Assembly (NCBI GenBank): GCA_036897525.1
Contig: JAYMTJ010000120.1
Coordinates: forward strand, 1 to 20,184
DNA from: Pelargonium x hortorum
Lineage: Eukaryota > Streptophyta > Magnoliopsida > Geraniales > Geraniaceae
DNA length: 20,184 bases
Direction: 5' to 3'
The notes under the pieces are model-generated. The model ran no database searches. It was given only the letters and a program-made list of their open reading frames with translations, and was not told the DNA's origin. A program made the position numbers and the translations under genes. How positions within the stretch are numbered: position 1 is the stretch's first letter; each line of letters begins with the position of its first letter. Positions 10,475-20,032 of the stretch are shown here, one piece after another.

Positions 10475-10554
10475 GAGTGGTCTAATTCACTCCTCCAACT
10501 TGGTGGTTCCGATGCAATTTTGAGTGGTCTAACCAACTCCCCTAACTGGCACGG
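10475..10554 (+). repeat. Short degenerate direct repeat, period 47 bp
   Basis: GAGTGGTCTAATTCACTCC at 10475 recurs as GAGTGGTCTAACCAACTCC at 10522. The following bases are also similar (CCAACTTGG / CCTAACTGG). It is probably part of the same old repeat domain as its neighbours. Confidence 0.5.
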
Positions 10555-10870
10555 GGCATGATTTGTTGTTTTGAATTTTTGCAGACACATGCGACCTTGA
10601 GTAAACATGTCAACTCTGCAGTGAAAATTGTGTATATTCAATGAGTCATGTTGAACTAAAGGCAATAAAATAATGGAACAAACATTGTTATAGGCCACTT
10701 GGTGTAAGATTATTGAACTTTGGTTTTGACACTTAGAATAATTTTCTATTAGGCTTTCACTTGAATGCTTGAGCTTGACTGATATATATTCCCACTGCAA
10801 AGGTAGCACCATGCCTACATAGCTCTTGATGAGCTCGAAGTTGAAGACGAGTTGACTGGACATGTCAGCT

Positions 10871-11060
10871 GACTTGGACCGAATCATTAGACGAATTTAG
10901 TTGACTCGATAAGATCTTGCAAAGGGGATCAAATGCGGGCGTCTTCTTGTTAAGACATTACAAGGCAATACTCAGGAAGAGAGCATCTTCAGAATTTGAA
11001 TATGATGAAACGGGTTTTGATGAGCTAGGACTTGGGCCAAGTTGGGCGGATTTTGCCCAT
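10871..11060 (+). repeat. Diverged intergenic repeat, copy B
   Basis: This is the partner of the repeat at 10256-10468, in the same orientation and about 615 bases downstream, with many substitutions and small indels. Its right end runs directly into the TAA target site of the MITE at 11064. Confidence 0.6.
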
Positions 11061-11063
11061 TAA

Positions 11064-11452
11064 TGCCTTGTTTGGTAACACTACTTGAGCTCCAAATCCT
11101 CTTATACATTAAATCAAATAGTGTCACGTAAGCAAATAACAAGGATAAAAGCTAAGCATATTGTTTGTTTTCATCAAGCTTTTGGTGACTTATGCAAAAA
11201 GAAGCTTTTTTTAGCTTTTGGTAGGAGAAATTGGGAGAGAAATAATACATAATCCAATTTTGTCCTTATATTATGAGTTGTAATGAACATTTTTATGTAT
11301 TTTTTAGTATTTCATAAAAACAAATTTGAATTAAAAATTTTAGTATTTAATTGAGAAGTGTTTTTCTTTACTTTTGGTAGCAAACAATCGTAGTTTTTAA
11401 AAGTTGTTCAAAAGTCATTTCTAGCTTATAAGAAGTGTTACCAAACAAACAC
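11064..11452. mobile_element. Tourist-like MITE (PIF/Harbinger)
   Basis: TGCCTTGTTTGGTAACACT at the left end faces AGTGTTACCAAACAAACAC at the right end, a near-perfect inverted repeat of about 15 bases. TAA flanks both sides (11061-11063 and 11453-11455). The element is 389 bp and AT-rich, and internal AGCTTTTGGT motifs suggest a folded structure. No coding sequence is present. A hAT-type MITE is the alternative if the true target duplication is 8 bp. Confidence 0.65.
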
Positions 11453-12039
11453 TAAACTAGTCCACTGAGGTACAAGTCTAATCGCCATGTTAATAGATTA
11501 TGCGTGAAAAAAGACAGTGCGATAGTTGAGTGATCCGAAGAAGAAATTGGTTGATGAACGCTGAAAATGTGACGTGGCAGAATGTGCCACATGGAAGCCA
11601 CTTGGCACAACCAACATTTTCAAGACTACATTTTCAACCGACATCGCCTAGAATATGTCAACGACGTTTTAAAACTAGACATTTTCAAGTTCAAAATTTC
11701 AGAAATGGTCACAAAAAGTGGTCCAAATCTGACGCATAAACTTAAGAAAGGAGAATCTAACCAAACTTGTAAAGCTTATGGGGGTGGTGCTTAAGAAAAC
11801 TTTGGCAATACAAAAACACCAAAGAATATGAGAGGGACAAAGAACCTGTCCCTTAAATCGCCTCTCAACCTCAACAAAGCATATTTCAATTCTTCCCTGT
11901 GCAGCCACCAGGAAGCCCCCAACCCAAACCAAACAAACTCTACAAAGCAAAAAAACAAAAAAGGAATAACCAATTTCCAAAGAAAACAGTGCACACAAAG
12001 CCATCCATTTCATTCATCAATGCATGCCCAGCCCTTACC

Positions 12040-12046
12040 TATAAAA
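12040..12046 (+). promoter_or_regulatory. TATA box of the HSP20/RTM2-like gene
   Basis: TATAAAA lies 85-91 bases upstream of the start codon at 12131, so transcription would begin near 12070-12075. The leader that follows is A/C-rich and contains no upstream ATG. Confidence 0.7.
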
Positions 12047-12130
12047 CCAGCCTACAACTAGACCTTTTATTTCATCAACAAGATACATACATTTAAAACA
12101 TACCTGAACCAGAAGAAAAACCAATTCAAG

Positions 12131-13178
12131 ATGGCCCGAGCTTCCGTCGAACGCCAGTACGAAGATTTCGAGCCATCAACTGAATGGATAGCAGAGGAAA
12201 GTTCCCAAACTCTCATTGTCTATCTACCAGGTATGTTATATACTACATCCGTTTCAAATTGAACGTCGTTTTAGAGTTTTCAACAATTATTAAGGAAAAA
12301 TGTTAAATGACTTTCTTATCCTTAAACGAAGACATAAAACTCATCATTGCTGGTACACTACTTTGGAGCTATACTTCAAAACTTTTCATCTTCCATAGTT
12401 CCACAAGAGACTTAAAAAAAAAAAAGTGCATAAAGGGTATTATGGGAAAATGACTGTCTGCACAAGTTCCACTGGTTGTTGTTTTGAAAGTTAAAGGCAC
12501 AATGGTTTTGCAGGATTCAGGAAGGAGCAGCTGAAAGTGCAAGTTACCTCAACCAGCAACTTGAAGATCTCAGGGGAACGTCCCCTCGGAGCACACAAGT
12601 GGAGCCGTTTTCGCAAGGAATGTAGCATTCCATCGGACTGCGACATCAATACAATCTCCGCAAGATTTCAGGAAGGGATGCTTTACGTGAAGCTCCCAAT
12701 TAAGAAGATCACTCCAGTGGCACCACAAGAAATAGAAGAAGTGAAAGCGCCACTAGAAGCTCCCAAGCCTCGTGATCAAAAGCATACAAAAGAGCTTGCG
12801 AGCGGTCATCCTCAGCCACCTGCATCGAATATAAAAGAGGATAAGCAAACAAATGACAAAATCAATGGTAATGCCAAGGCCTGTGATGTTTCTCAGAAGA
12901 TGCAGGAAGAGAGAAAACCAGAGAAGAGTAGCAATGAGGCGACCCGTGAGGATGGGTTAGCTGAAGCTGGAAAGCTTGCGAGCACAAGTACTGGGAGCAA
13001 CATTAGTAAAGTCCAGCTAGGCAAATACAAGAAAACTGCTACTGATTTGGCTACTGGGCTGAAGAAGCCGAAGACACTGATGAACCTGGTTTTGGCTATT
13101 ATATTTGCTACGGTGTTCATGCTTTATGTTACAAATGCAATCAGGTCCTTATTCATACCCAAAAACACAATCCAGTAA
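12131..13178 (+). CDS. HSP20-domain, membrane-anchored protein, RTM2-like
   Basis: There are two exons, 12131-12230 and 12514-13178, joined at CTACCAG|GTATGT and TTTGCAG|GATTC, encoding 254 residues. Residues ~15-95 form an alpha-crystallin/HSP20 domain, ending in the conserved G-x-L-x-V-x-LP pattern (EGMLYVKLP, 87-95). Residues 96-215 are a Lys/Glu/Pro-rich, probably disordered linker. Residues ~222-242 (LMNLVLAIIFATVFMLYVTN) are a single hydrophobic helix near the C-terminus, so the protein should be tail-anchored with the HSP20 domain facing the cytosol. This architecture matches the RESTRICTED TEV MOVEMENT 2 family. From memory, Arabidopsis RTM2 is longer (about 366 residues), acts in phloem and limits long-distance potyvirus movement. 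Whether this shorter homologue shares that role is unknown. The position of the single intron within the HSP20 domain fits the family. Confidence 0.85.
12242..12455. mobile_element. Possible Stowaway-like MITE relic
   Basis: The intron of the HSP20 gene begins with TACTACATCCGTTTCAAATT, similar to the left end of the 'CTCCCTCCGTTTCAAA' class of Stowaway-type MITEs. A clear right terminus is not visible; TTTTGAAAGTTA near 12485 is at best a trace. It is reported only as a likely decayed copy. Confidence 0.3.
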
Positions 13179-13206
13179 TGTGCTTCTGGTATCATATGTA
13201 TTATTG

Positions 13207-13212
13207 AATAAA
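13207..13212 (+). terminator. Polyadenylation signal of the HSP20/RTM2-like gene
   Basis: A canonical AATAAA lies 29 bases after the stop codon, followed by T-rich DNA. It is the only exact match close downstream. Confidence 0.55.
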
Positions 13213-14419
13213 GAGGCATTGTAGTTCAAGATAAAAAGCTCATTGATTTCATAATGTATTCAACTTTATAAAACCGGCGAAATGCACTTATTTATTCATT
13301 TCAGCAAATCTGTGCGCCTAATATTTAGCAATATTCCATGACTCAAATCTGTAGCAACCATGAATTTGACAGTACCAGTTCAGTAACAAATCCAATTCAT
13401 ATACTCATTCTACAAATTTCAAACTATAGTTTGTTTAAAACTTTGCAAAATAGAATTATCTCAGAACTAATAAAGATTATACTCCTATATAACAAGTCTT
13501 GCAGCTCCTTAAAACAAGGAGATGATAGTGAAAGCAGATACTAAAATACATCATTTTCATTAGCATGAATAAGAAATGCGCCAAATCAATCACCTGATTT
13601 TTAGGACTGTCCGAAACTCTAGCCATCCACTTGTTGCCGCTGATGTGCCCTCATGAAATTTAATATATGTGTAGTATGGATGCTCCATAACCCTGTCCTG
13701 AAGCAACTGCTTGCTCCTGTTTCTATCTGAAATCAACAGAGGTTGGGACGATTCAACAGAGCAAATTTTGAGTGAAGAACAGAATTACAACACACAGATG
13801 AGTTCCTATGATCCAAATGTTGTACTACACCAGATGAGTTATCAATCATTTGCAATGCCTAAACTAACCAAAATACAGAGCAGCTAAAACAAGAACAGAA
13901 TATATCCGAAACAAATCCATTCTCGACTCAACAAAGTGGTAACAATTCAAGCAATGGATATCAGTAACCATCAAATTTCTCAGAAAAAATCAGCACCAGA
14001 AACAGGGCAGGACAAACAGGGATATGACGTATACGAAACGAGGGCTTCAAGCACGGCTCGTGGTTGGCAAGCCCCAAGGTTCACATCCTGCACTCATATG
14101 AAACACAAAACACTCCAAAATTATAGAGACAAAGCTTGGGAAACTAGAACTGTGACAATCTATCATTCAACTTCCATCCATTATAAGATATTCTCAAAAC
14201 AATATAACACAGGAAATAAAGTAAAGGTGCTGATAAAAAAAAGGAAATGAAGTAAGGGTAATAGCATAGCTTCATATAGAGAAAAAAGTTCACATAGGAG
14301 TAGCTCTATCAGAGCATAAACAGATACTGATACATAAACCATCACCTACTAAAAGAAAAGGAAGAAAAAACCATCTTATTTGAGCTTTTACAGATATTTT
14401 CCGGTTTGTTTTGTTCAAC
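13213..14419. other. Intergenic region between convergent genes (includes METE 3'UTR)
   Basis: About 1.2 kb separates the HSP20-like gene (plus) from METE (minus). The METE 3' untranslated region must occupy its right part, perhaps 14200-14419, but no exact AATAAA was found to fix the end. The exon-like segment at 13590-13726 is listed separately. A weaker GCAG-preceded open stretch on the minus strand around 13990-14090 could also be coding-derived. No transposon ends were seen. Confidence 0.5.
13590..13726 (-). pseudogene. Unidentified exon-like segment (orphan exon or gene fragment)
   Basis: On the minus strand, a good acceptor (TTGATTTCAG, ending at 13727) precedes 44 open codons with a protein-like composition: RNRSKQLLQDRVMEHPYYTY, then IKFHEGTSAATSGWLEFRTV, then LKIR. 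The frame ends at TGA (13592-13590). That TGA overlaps a possible donor, ATCAG|GTGATT, so the segment could equally be an internal exon of 133 bases. I do not recognise the family. No partner exons were found upstream before METE or downstream before the HSP20-like gene. It may be a relic of a lost or captured gene, an extra exon of an unannotated transcript, or chance. Confidence 0.3.
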
Positions 14420-17400
14420 TCACTTGCCACTGGCCAGTTGGGTGCGGAGCTGCTTTGCAGCAGCGACCATGTTACTGATTGCAGGCTTGACTTCGGCGTA
14501 CTTACGTGTCTTCAAACCACAGTCAGGGTTGACCCACAGGATGTTGCTCTCCAAGACAGCGAGCATCTTATTAATACGATCAGCTATTTCTTCTGTGGAT
14601 GGAATCCTGGGAGAGTGTATATCGTACACACCAGGACCAATACCAGCACCGTACTTCACTCCCTCACGGAAAACTGAGAGGAGCTTTTCAGCTGATCTGG
14701 AGTTCTCAATGGTGATCACATCAGCATCCATGTCTATGATTGAGTGGATGATGTCATTGAAATGTGAGTAGCACATGTGGGTGTGGATCTGCACAAGACA
14801 GCAACAGAACACTCTGTTAAGGAACATGCCATAACGCATTTAAGACGCATCTCTGACTTAAATTAGAAAAGAGGATAACAAAATAACCTGGGTGGTGTCT
14901 TGGATCCCACAGTTAGTAATCCTGAAGGAGTGAACAGCCCATTCAAGATAGAAAGCCTGCTCTGATTTCCTAAGGGGCAAACCTTCCCTTAGAGCAGCCT
15001 CATCAATTTGGATGACATTAATACCCGCCTTCTCAAGATCCTCGACCTCATCCTTGATGGCCAGAGCAATCTGGTAGCAGGTCTCAAATCTAAGAACAGG
15101 GAAAAGTCGGAAACTATCAGAAACTGTTGCAATAAAACTGAGCATTTGAGCATGATCATACGGGTTGCGATAAGTGCTAACCTGGGCTGGTCATTTCTAA
15201 CAAAGGACCAGTTCAGAATGGTGACAGGTCCAGTGAGCATTCCTTTCATGGGTCGGCTAGTCATACTCTGAGCCATTGAAGACCAGAAGACGGTCATAGC
15301 CTTGGGACGGCTTACATCACCATAGATAATTGGTGGCTTGACACAACGGGATCCATAGGATTGGACCCACCCATTAACGGTGAAGGCAAAACCAGACAAT
15401 TGCTCTCCAAAGTACTCAACCATGTCGTTTCTCTGCATTGCCAAAAATATTTTGGTAAGAAATCAAGTTTTTTTCTTTACTACTTTCTTCTCCATCAAAG
15501 TATACTGGGTTATAAAGTTATTCCATTTAAATGCAAGCTGACCTCTGGCTCCCCATGCACTAAAACATCAATGTCGAGCTCTTCCTGAAGCTTAACAACT
15601 TGTCTAATTTCCTCCTTGATGGCACTGACATAATCATCCTCGGAAATCCTAAAAAGTACAAGACAACCATTTTACACAGAGTTAGCAAAAAGAAAGATTA
15701 TGTATGCAATGCAATAAATGCTCGAGTCAATCATGAAATTGGAGAAGACTATCCATTGAGCAAGGATGCTTACTTCTTGGCTTTGTACTCACGGCGGACT
15801 CTTCTTAGTTCCACGGTCTGGGGAAATGAACCAATGGTGGTGGTTGGAAGAATTGGAAGGTTCAATTTCTTCTGCTGAGCATCCAGCCTGGCACTAACAC
15901 TTGTGGCCCGGCGATGGGCAGATTCCTTCACAGCAGCAGCCTAAGCAAGAAAAACAAAGCCAACACAGTAAGGAAATTGATCCCAATGAGAGAAAAATAG
16001 GGGGGGGGGGGGGCAAAAAACAAGGCCACTTAAAGCCTTCTGAACAGCCTCATTTGTTACTCTTGGTGAGGATTTCCGTGAACCCTGAGCAGCAGCATTA
16101 GCAGAGAAAAATGCCTGGAGATACAGATATCCAGCAAGACGTTAACAATTATATACCTGATACACTTCTGCAATTCTACATACTCTATTTCACAAACAAA
16201 CAATCTCAGCATGCATAGGCTATCTGAATGATCTAAATCTTAAACGTTAAAATGTGAAATTTAAGTACTCAGGTACACAGACAATTGATAGAGCATATTT
16301 AGTAAGGCTTTCTACATCAATATGGAATAAACAAGCGTAACAATAATGGAAAGGCAAGACGAAAAGAAAAATAAAGTAAATGGTTAATGGAGTGTCTATG
16401 TTGGACATGCATAAAATAGATAAATGTTATAGATCACAAAATAATTTACAGGCTGGATTATTTAAAGTATAGCATAAACAGGCAAAAAGAAAGGTCCATT
16501 ATGATAACCAATTTTTAATCTTAAACATGGTACAATTAAAACATGGACGAGATAATAAACTATGATACAAACACTTTGTCCTAAAAGTACATCGACAAAA
16601 CTCTTGTTTTCTCATTAAATATGTCAAATTTAATTCACTTTGAACTCAGAAGGAACCATGTGATTGTGGCAAAGTCATAAATTTACATCAACTGACTGAA
16701 TGTGTGTGAATATCAAAATAGCCTTTGAAAGAGTGTAATACATAAAATAAGTAGAAGAAACAAATAAACCATTTTAACTTTAAAAGCTATATGCATGACA
16801 ATAACTTCTCAAGAAATGAAAAATAAAAACGAGAATGAAGTACCTCATCCTTTGCTCCAGACAATGCCTTGGCCAAGGCATTTACTTCAACTACCTTCTG
16901 TGCAGCAAATGCAAGCCATGATCTAATCTCTGAGTCCAATTTGGTTTCATTTACTAAATCAACAGCAGTGTGGAGAAGAGAGCATGAGGTAGAGACCACA
17001 AGCTTGTCTGTACATCATTATATTTACAATAAGACAATTAGTTATTTGTAGCAAAGGATGTACATATATACATATTTATATTAGAAGAAAGATGCAACAG
17101 ACAAAGATACCTTTTCCAACAATGCCCTCAAGAGACTGTAGAGTACTGAGAGAAGCAGAAAGATCATTAGCCCAAATGTTCCTCCCATCAACTAATCCAG
17201 CAAAGAGGTATTTGCCTGAAGGAAATCCACCCTTGATCAAATCAAAGGTCTTTTTTCCACGAACAAGGTCAAAACCAAACCCAGTAACACACTTCAAAGA
17301 GGTGAGTGTTTTGAATGCATCAGCAGGGACATCAGCAAAGTATGTTTCAATCAGAACATTCAAACCAGATAAAGATGACTCTAGATCTGCATAGGCATGA

Positions 17401-18417
17401 GAAAATGCTTCCAACTTGTGAGCATCAAGATCCAGCACAAGAGTAGGCTCGTCAAACTGGATCCAAGTAGCACCAGCTGCCTTTAGTTCCCCCACAACTC
17501 CCCTGAAAGCCACTAGTCATTAGCATAGATTCTAATAAATTACTGCTCTAAAATTCACAGAATGGTGAAAGGAGCAAAAGACCCTTACTTGTAGATTGGA
17601 AGAATCTTGCTAATTAGGGATAACAAAGAAAATGACTTCTCAACACCTTTAGCTGGCTTTGATAGTAACAAGTAGGACACAGGACCTACAAGCACTGGGA
17701 CCGTGTTAACACCTTGCTGCATTTTGGAAATATAGGCTAGTGAGCACGCAATTCATACAAAAAATATATATATAAAAGTTCAATGGGAGGCATCTTAAAA
17801 TGGGTGCTGAAACTAGGGAACAAACATGAAACCTCAGTATCAATCGGGAAAAAGAAAAGGAAGAAGACCCAAATACTTACTGCTTTAGCCTCCTTGAATT
17901 CATCAACTGCTTTGTGAGATGCATATGAGAAAGCAACATCTGGTCCCAATTCAGGGACAATGTAATGGCTGTACCAAAAATAACACGATTAGTCACACCA
18001 TTGAAATGTAAAATAAATTCAATTTATTTTATTTGAAGCAAACAAGTAAATAGATTTTTTTACTTACTAGTTGGTGTCAAACCATTTGGTCATTTCCATA
18101 GCTGGAACAGATGCATTTCCCCTAGCCATGGAGAAGTAGGTATCAAACCCAATTTCTCCACCAGACCAGCCATATCTAGGAGGAACAGCACCAAGCATAG
18201 CAGTGGTGTCCAACACTTGATCATAGTATGAAAAAGTGTTGCTAGGAATGTACTTAATTCCTGTTTCAGCCATCTGTTTCCAGATGGATGACCTGAGATC
18301 CGCTGCCACCTTCTGCAAATCCTCAGCACTGCTCTTTTTGTCCCAGAAGCTTTCCAAAGCAAACTTCAGCTCTCTCTTGGGCCCCATGCGAGGGTAACCA
18401 ACAATGTGGGATGCCAT
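14420..18417 (-). CDS. METE: Cobalamin-independent methionine synthase (5-methyltetrahydropteroyltriglutamate-homocysteine methyltransferase)
   Basis: This enzyme transfers the methyl group of 5-methyl-THF-triglutamate to homocysteine, giving methionine for the methyl (SAM) cycle. Exons (minus): 18417-18068, 17968-17881, 17716-17589, 17502-17111, 17007-16844, 16114-16037, 15940-15774, 15648-15543, 15432-15182, 15089-14888, 14788-14420. They total 2295 bases, 764 residues; the family is about 765. The N-terminus [12 protein letters not shown] includes folate-contacting K18. IGSFPQT (436-442) marks the C-terminal barrel. The zinc ligands are present: H646 and C648 (THMCY), E670 (ITIEN), C732 (NPDCG); H700 (DIHSPR) is the likely proton donor. 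There is no N-terminal transit peptide, so it is probably the cytosolic isoform. ATG 18417 lies four bases after an acceptor, so a 5'UTR intron precedes it. Exon 6 lacks a normal donor and its end is provisional. Confidence 0.96.
15941..16033 (-). other. METE intron 6 with non-GT donor (TTAAGT)
   Basis: Exon 6 reads GTT-CAG-AAG-GCT followed by TTAAGTGG, exactly where GTAAGTGG would be expected. The acceptor TTGCTTAG|GCTGCT is normal. Ending the exon after GCT gives QKA-AAAVKES and a 765-residue enzyme, the usual size. The only alternative I see that keeps the frame is a GC donor three bases earlier (AAG|GCTTTA, intron 15941-16036, 764 residues). The nearest true GT (16029-16028) shifts the frame. 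If retained, this 93-base intron reads open until the TAG of its own acceptor. Confidence 0.7.
16000..16013. repeat. Homopolymer run of 14 G (C on the METE sense strand)
   Basis: Fourteen consecutive G occur inside the 93-base METE intron 6. Such a run is rare in this AT-rich region, and its exact length is prone to sequencing error. Confidence 0.9.
16115..16843 (-). other. METE intron 5
   Basis: This intron of 729 bases runs from GATGAG|GTACTT (16844/16843) to ATCTCCAG|GCATTT (16115/16114), phase 0. It is AT-rich with no recognisable repeat, RNA gene or coding segment. Confidence 0.85.
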
Positions 18418-18421
18418 TGTT

Positions 18422-19908
18422 CTGCACAAAAAAAAAAAAAGGTAAGATCATATACTAGAAACAATGATGTGTATGCAATACATTAGCGTGAGAAACCAAA
18501 AAAGGAACTTAATACTAATGAAACAGTCCATTCTTTACACTAAATATCATTGCATCTAAATCCACATAGCCCACTCTATAGGCAACCCTTTGAAAAGGAA
18601 ACAGAAAGTGAAATTAGTGACAGTGCAATACAATGCAGGACACCTTAAAACAGGGAGAAGAATGTATTATCATTTAATTTTATGATACAATAGCTCTTCT
18701 GAATTATACCCAATAATATTTGTACTATATAAATGGAGTCTAATCAAAATCTTAAAATATGAACTCTTCCCTCAATTTCCAGCATCCATCTACGTAAATA
18801 TCATAGACAGAGTTAACCAGGTGATATCAGTTTGAATACTAAATATGAGGGAAGGCATCTAAAAACATCAGTTCTGATCCATCAAAATGCAAAGTAAATA
18901 CAATAATTGAGTAATCAAAACACACACGATAAGGACCAAAAATCTGGAAACTAAACCAACCGACAAATAAACAAAAATAATTTATGTAAATGGTAACAAG
19001 ATGTAGAAAAATTCATGCTGATCTACAGAAACTACGACCAAAATCTGAGATTCAATACTGTAAACCGAGCATAGCAACGAGCATTACAGCACCGAAGAAC
19101 TAAAAATCCGTTTCGTTCATTCAAAACTAGGCCTCTAAGAAGCGAAACCAAAATATAATACAACCGTTCGACTCATCCAAGTATCACTTTGATCATGAAC
19201 TGTCAGCTAGTAACAACAATAGCAGCAGAAATCATGGAAACTAAACCAACCGACAAATAAACAAATATAATTTATGTAAATCGTAACAAGACGTAGAAAA
19301 ATTCATGCTGATCAACAGAAACTACGACCTAAATCCGAGATTTAATACTGTAAACCGAGCAAAGCAACGAGCATTACAGCACTGAAGAACTAAATATCTG
19401 TTTGGTTCATTCGAAACTAGGCCTCTAAGAAGTGAAACCAAAATCTAATACAACCGTTCGACTCATCCGAGTATCACTTTGATCATGAACAGTCAGCTAG
19501 TAAAAACAGTAACAGCAGAAAACATGGAAACTAAACCAACCGACAAATAAACAAAAATATTTTATGTAAATCGTAACAAGATTTAGAAAAATTCATGCTG
19601 ATCTACATAAACTAAGACCTAAATCCGAGATTTAACACTATAAACCGATCATAACAACGAGCATTACAGCACTGAAGAACTAAAAATCCGTTTGGTTCAT
19701 TCGAAACCAAAATCCAACACAACCGTTCGACTCATCCGATTATCACTTTGATCATGAACTGACAGCTAGTAAAAACAGTAGCAGCAGAAATCATGGAAAC
19801 TATAAACTAAACCTTCTAAAGTTGCTCATATTTCGAAATGATGCTCGAATCAGAGATTAGGAACAAGATATTGAATTCCATAAACAGAGAGATAGTATGA
19901 GAACATAC
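18422..19908 (-). other. METE 5'UTR intron
   Basis: The donor CCGCAT|GTATGT (19909/19908) and acceptor TTTTTTTTTTGTGCAG|AACAATGG (18422/18421) bound an intron of about 1487 bases, just before the start codon. Large first introns in the leader are common in highly expressed plant genes and often raise expression. Here more than half of it is the three-copy tandem array at 18945-19793. The splice sites are inferred from sequence and not confirmed by transcripts. Confidence 0.75.
18945..19793 (-). repeat. Three-copy tandem repeat (290, 290, 269 bp)
   Basis: The anchor TGGAAACTAAACCAACCGAC occurs at 18945, 19235 and 19525, so the period is exactly 290. The last unit ends at 19793, and a truncated start of a fourth follows (TGGAAACTATAAACTAAACC). 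The copies are highly similar, with scattered substitutions. The third lacks 21 bases between two GAAAC copies, a direct-repeat-flanked deletion. The array lies entirely in the METE 5'UTR intron. Confidence 0.95.
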
Positions 19909-20001
19909 ATGCGGAGGTAGGAGAGACGGTTGTTGGAGAAGGAGAGAGAACGTAGAGAGATTGATACGCTCCGGCTGTTGAGCGAAGAAGTGAAGCGTGC
20001 G
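19909..20001 (-). other. METE non-coding leader exon
   Basis: This is the CT-rich leader between the inferred transcription start (about 30 bases after the TATA box) and the GTATGT donor. It contains no ATG. Pyrimidine-rich leaders of this kind are usual for strongly expressed plant housekeeping genes. The left boundary depends on the donor call; the right boundary is approximate. Confidence 0.6.
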
Positions 20002-20024
20002 AGATGGCGCTGACAGATTTGGTT

Positions 20025-20032
20025 CATTTATA
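20025..20032 (-). promoter_or_regulatory. METE TATA box
   Basis: TATAAATG on the minus strand lies just upstream of the CT-rich leader, at the right distance for a start near 20000. Confidence 0.7.

Noticed and set aside
11572-11578. ACGTGGC, an ABRE/G-box-like motif upstream of the HSP20-like gene
   Set aside because: A single copy more than 450 bases upstream of the TATA box, embedded in repetitive-looking sequence. Not enough to call a regulatory site.
13936-14250. 104-codon plus-strand frame between the convergent genes
   Set aside because: Low-complexity composition, no domain, and overlap with the expected METE 3'UTR on the other strand.
14406-14771. 121-codon plus-strand frame
   Set aside because: It is antisense to the METE last exon, which carries the zinc-binding His, Cys and Glu residues in the minus frame.
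18945-19793. CRISPR-like or centromeric-satellite reading of the 290-bp array
   Set aside because: The units are contiguous with no spacers, there are only three copies, and they sit wholly inside a gene's leader intron in a plant genome.
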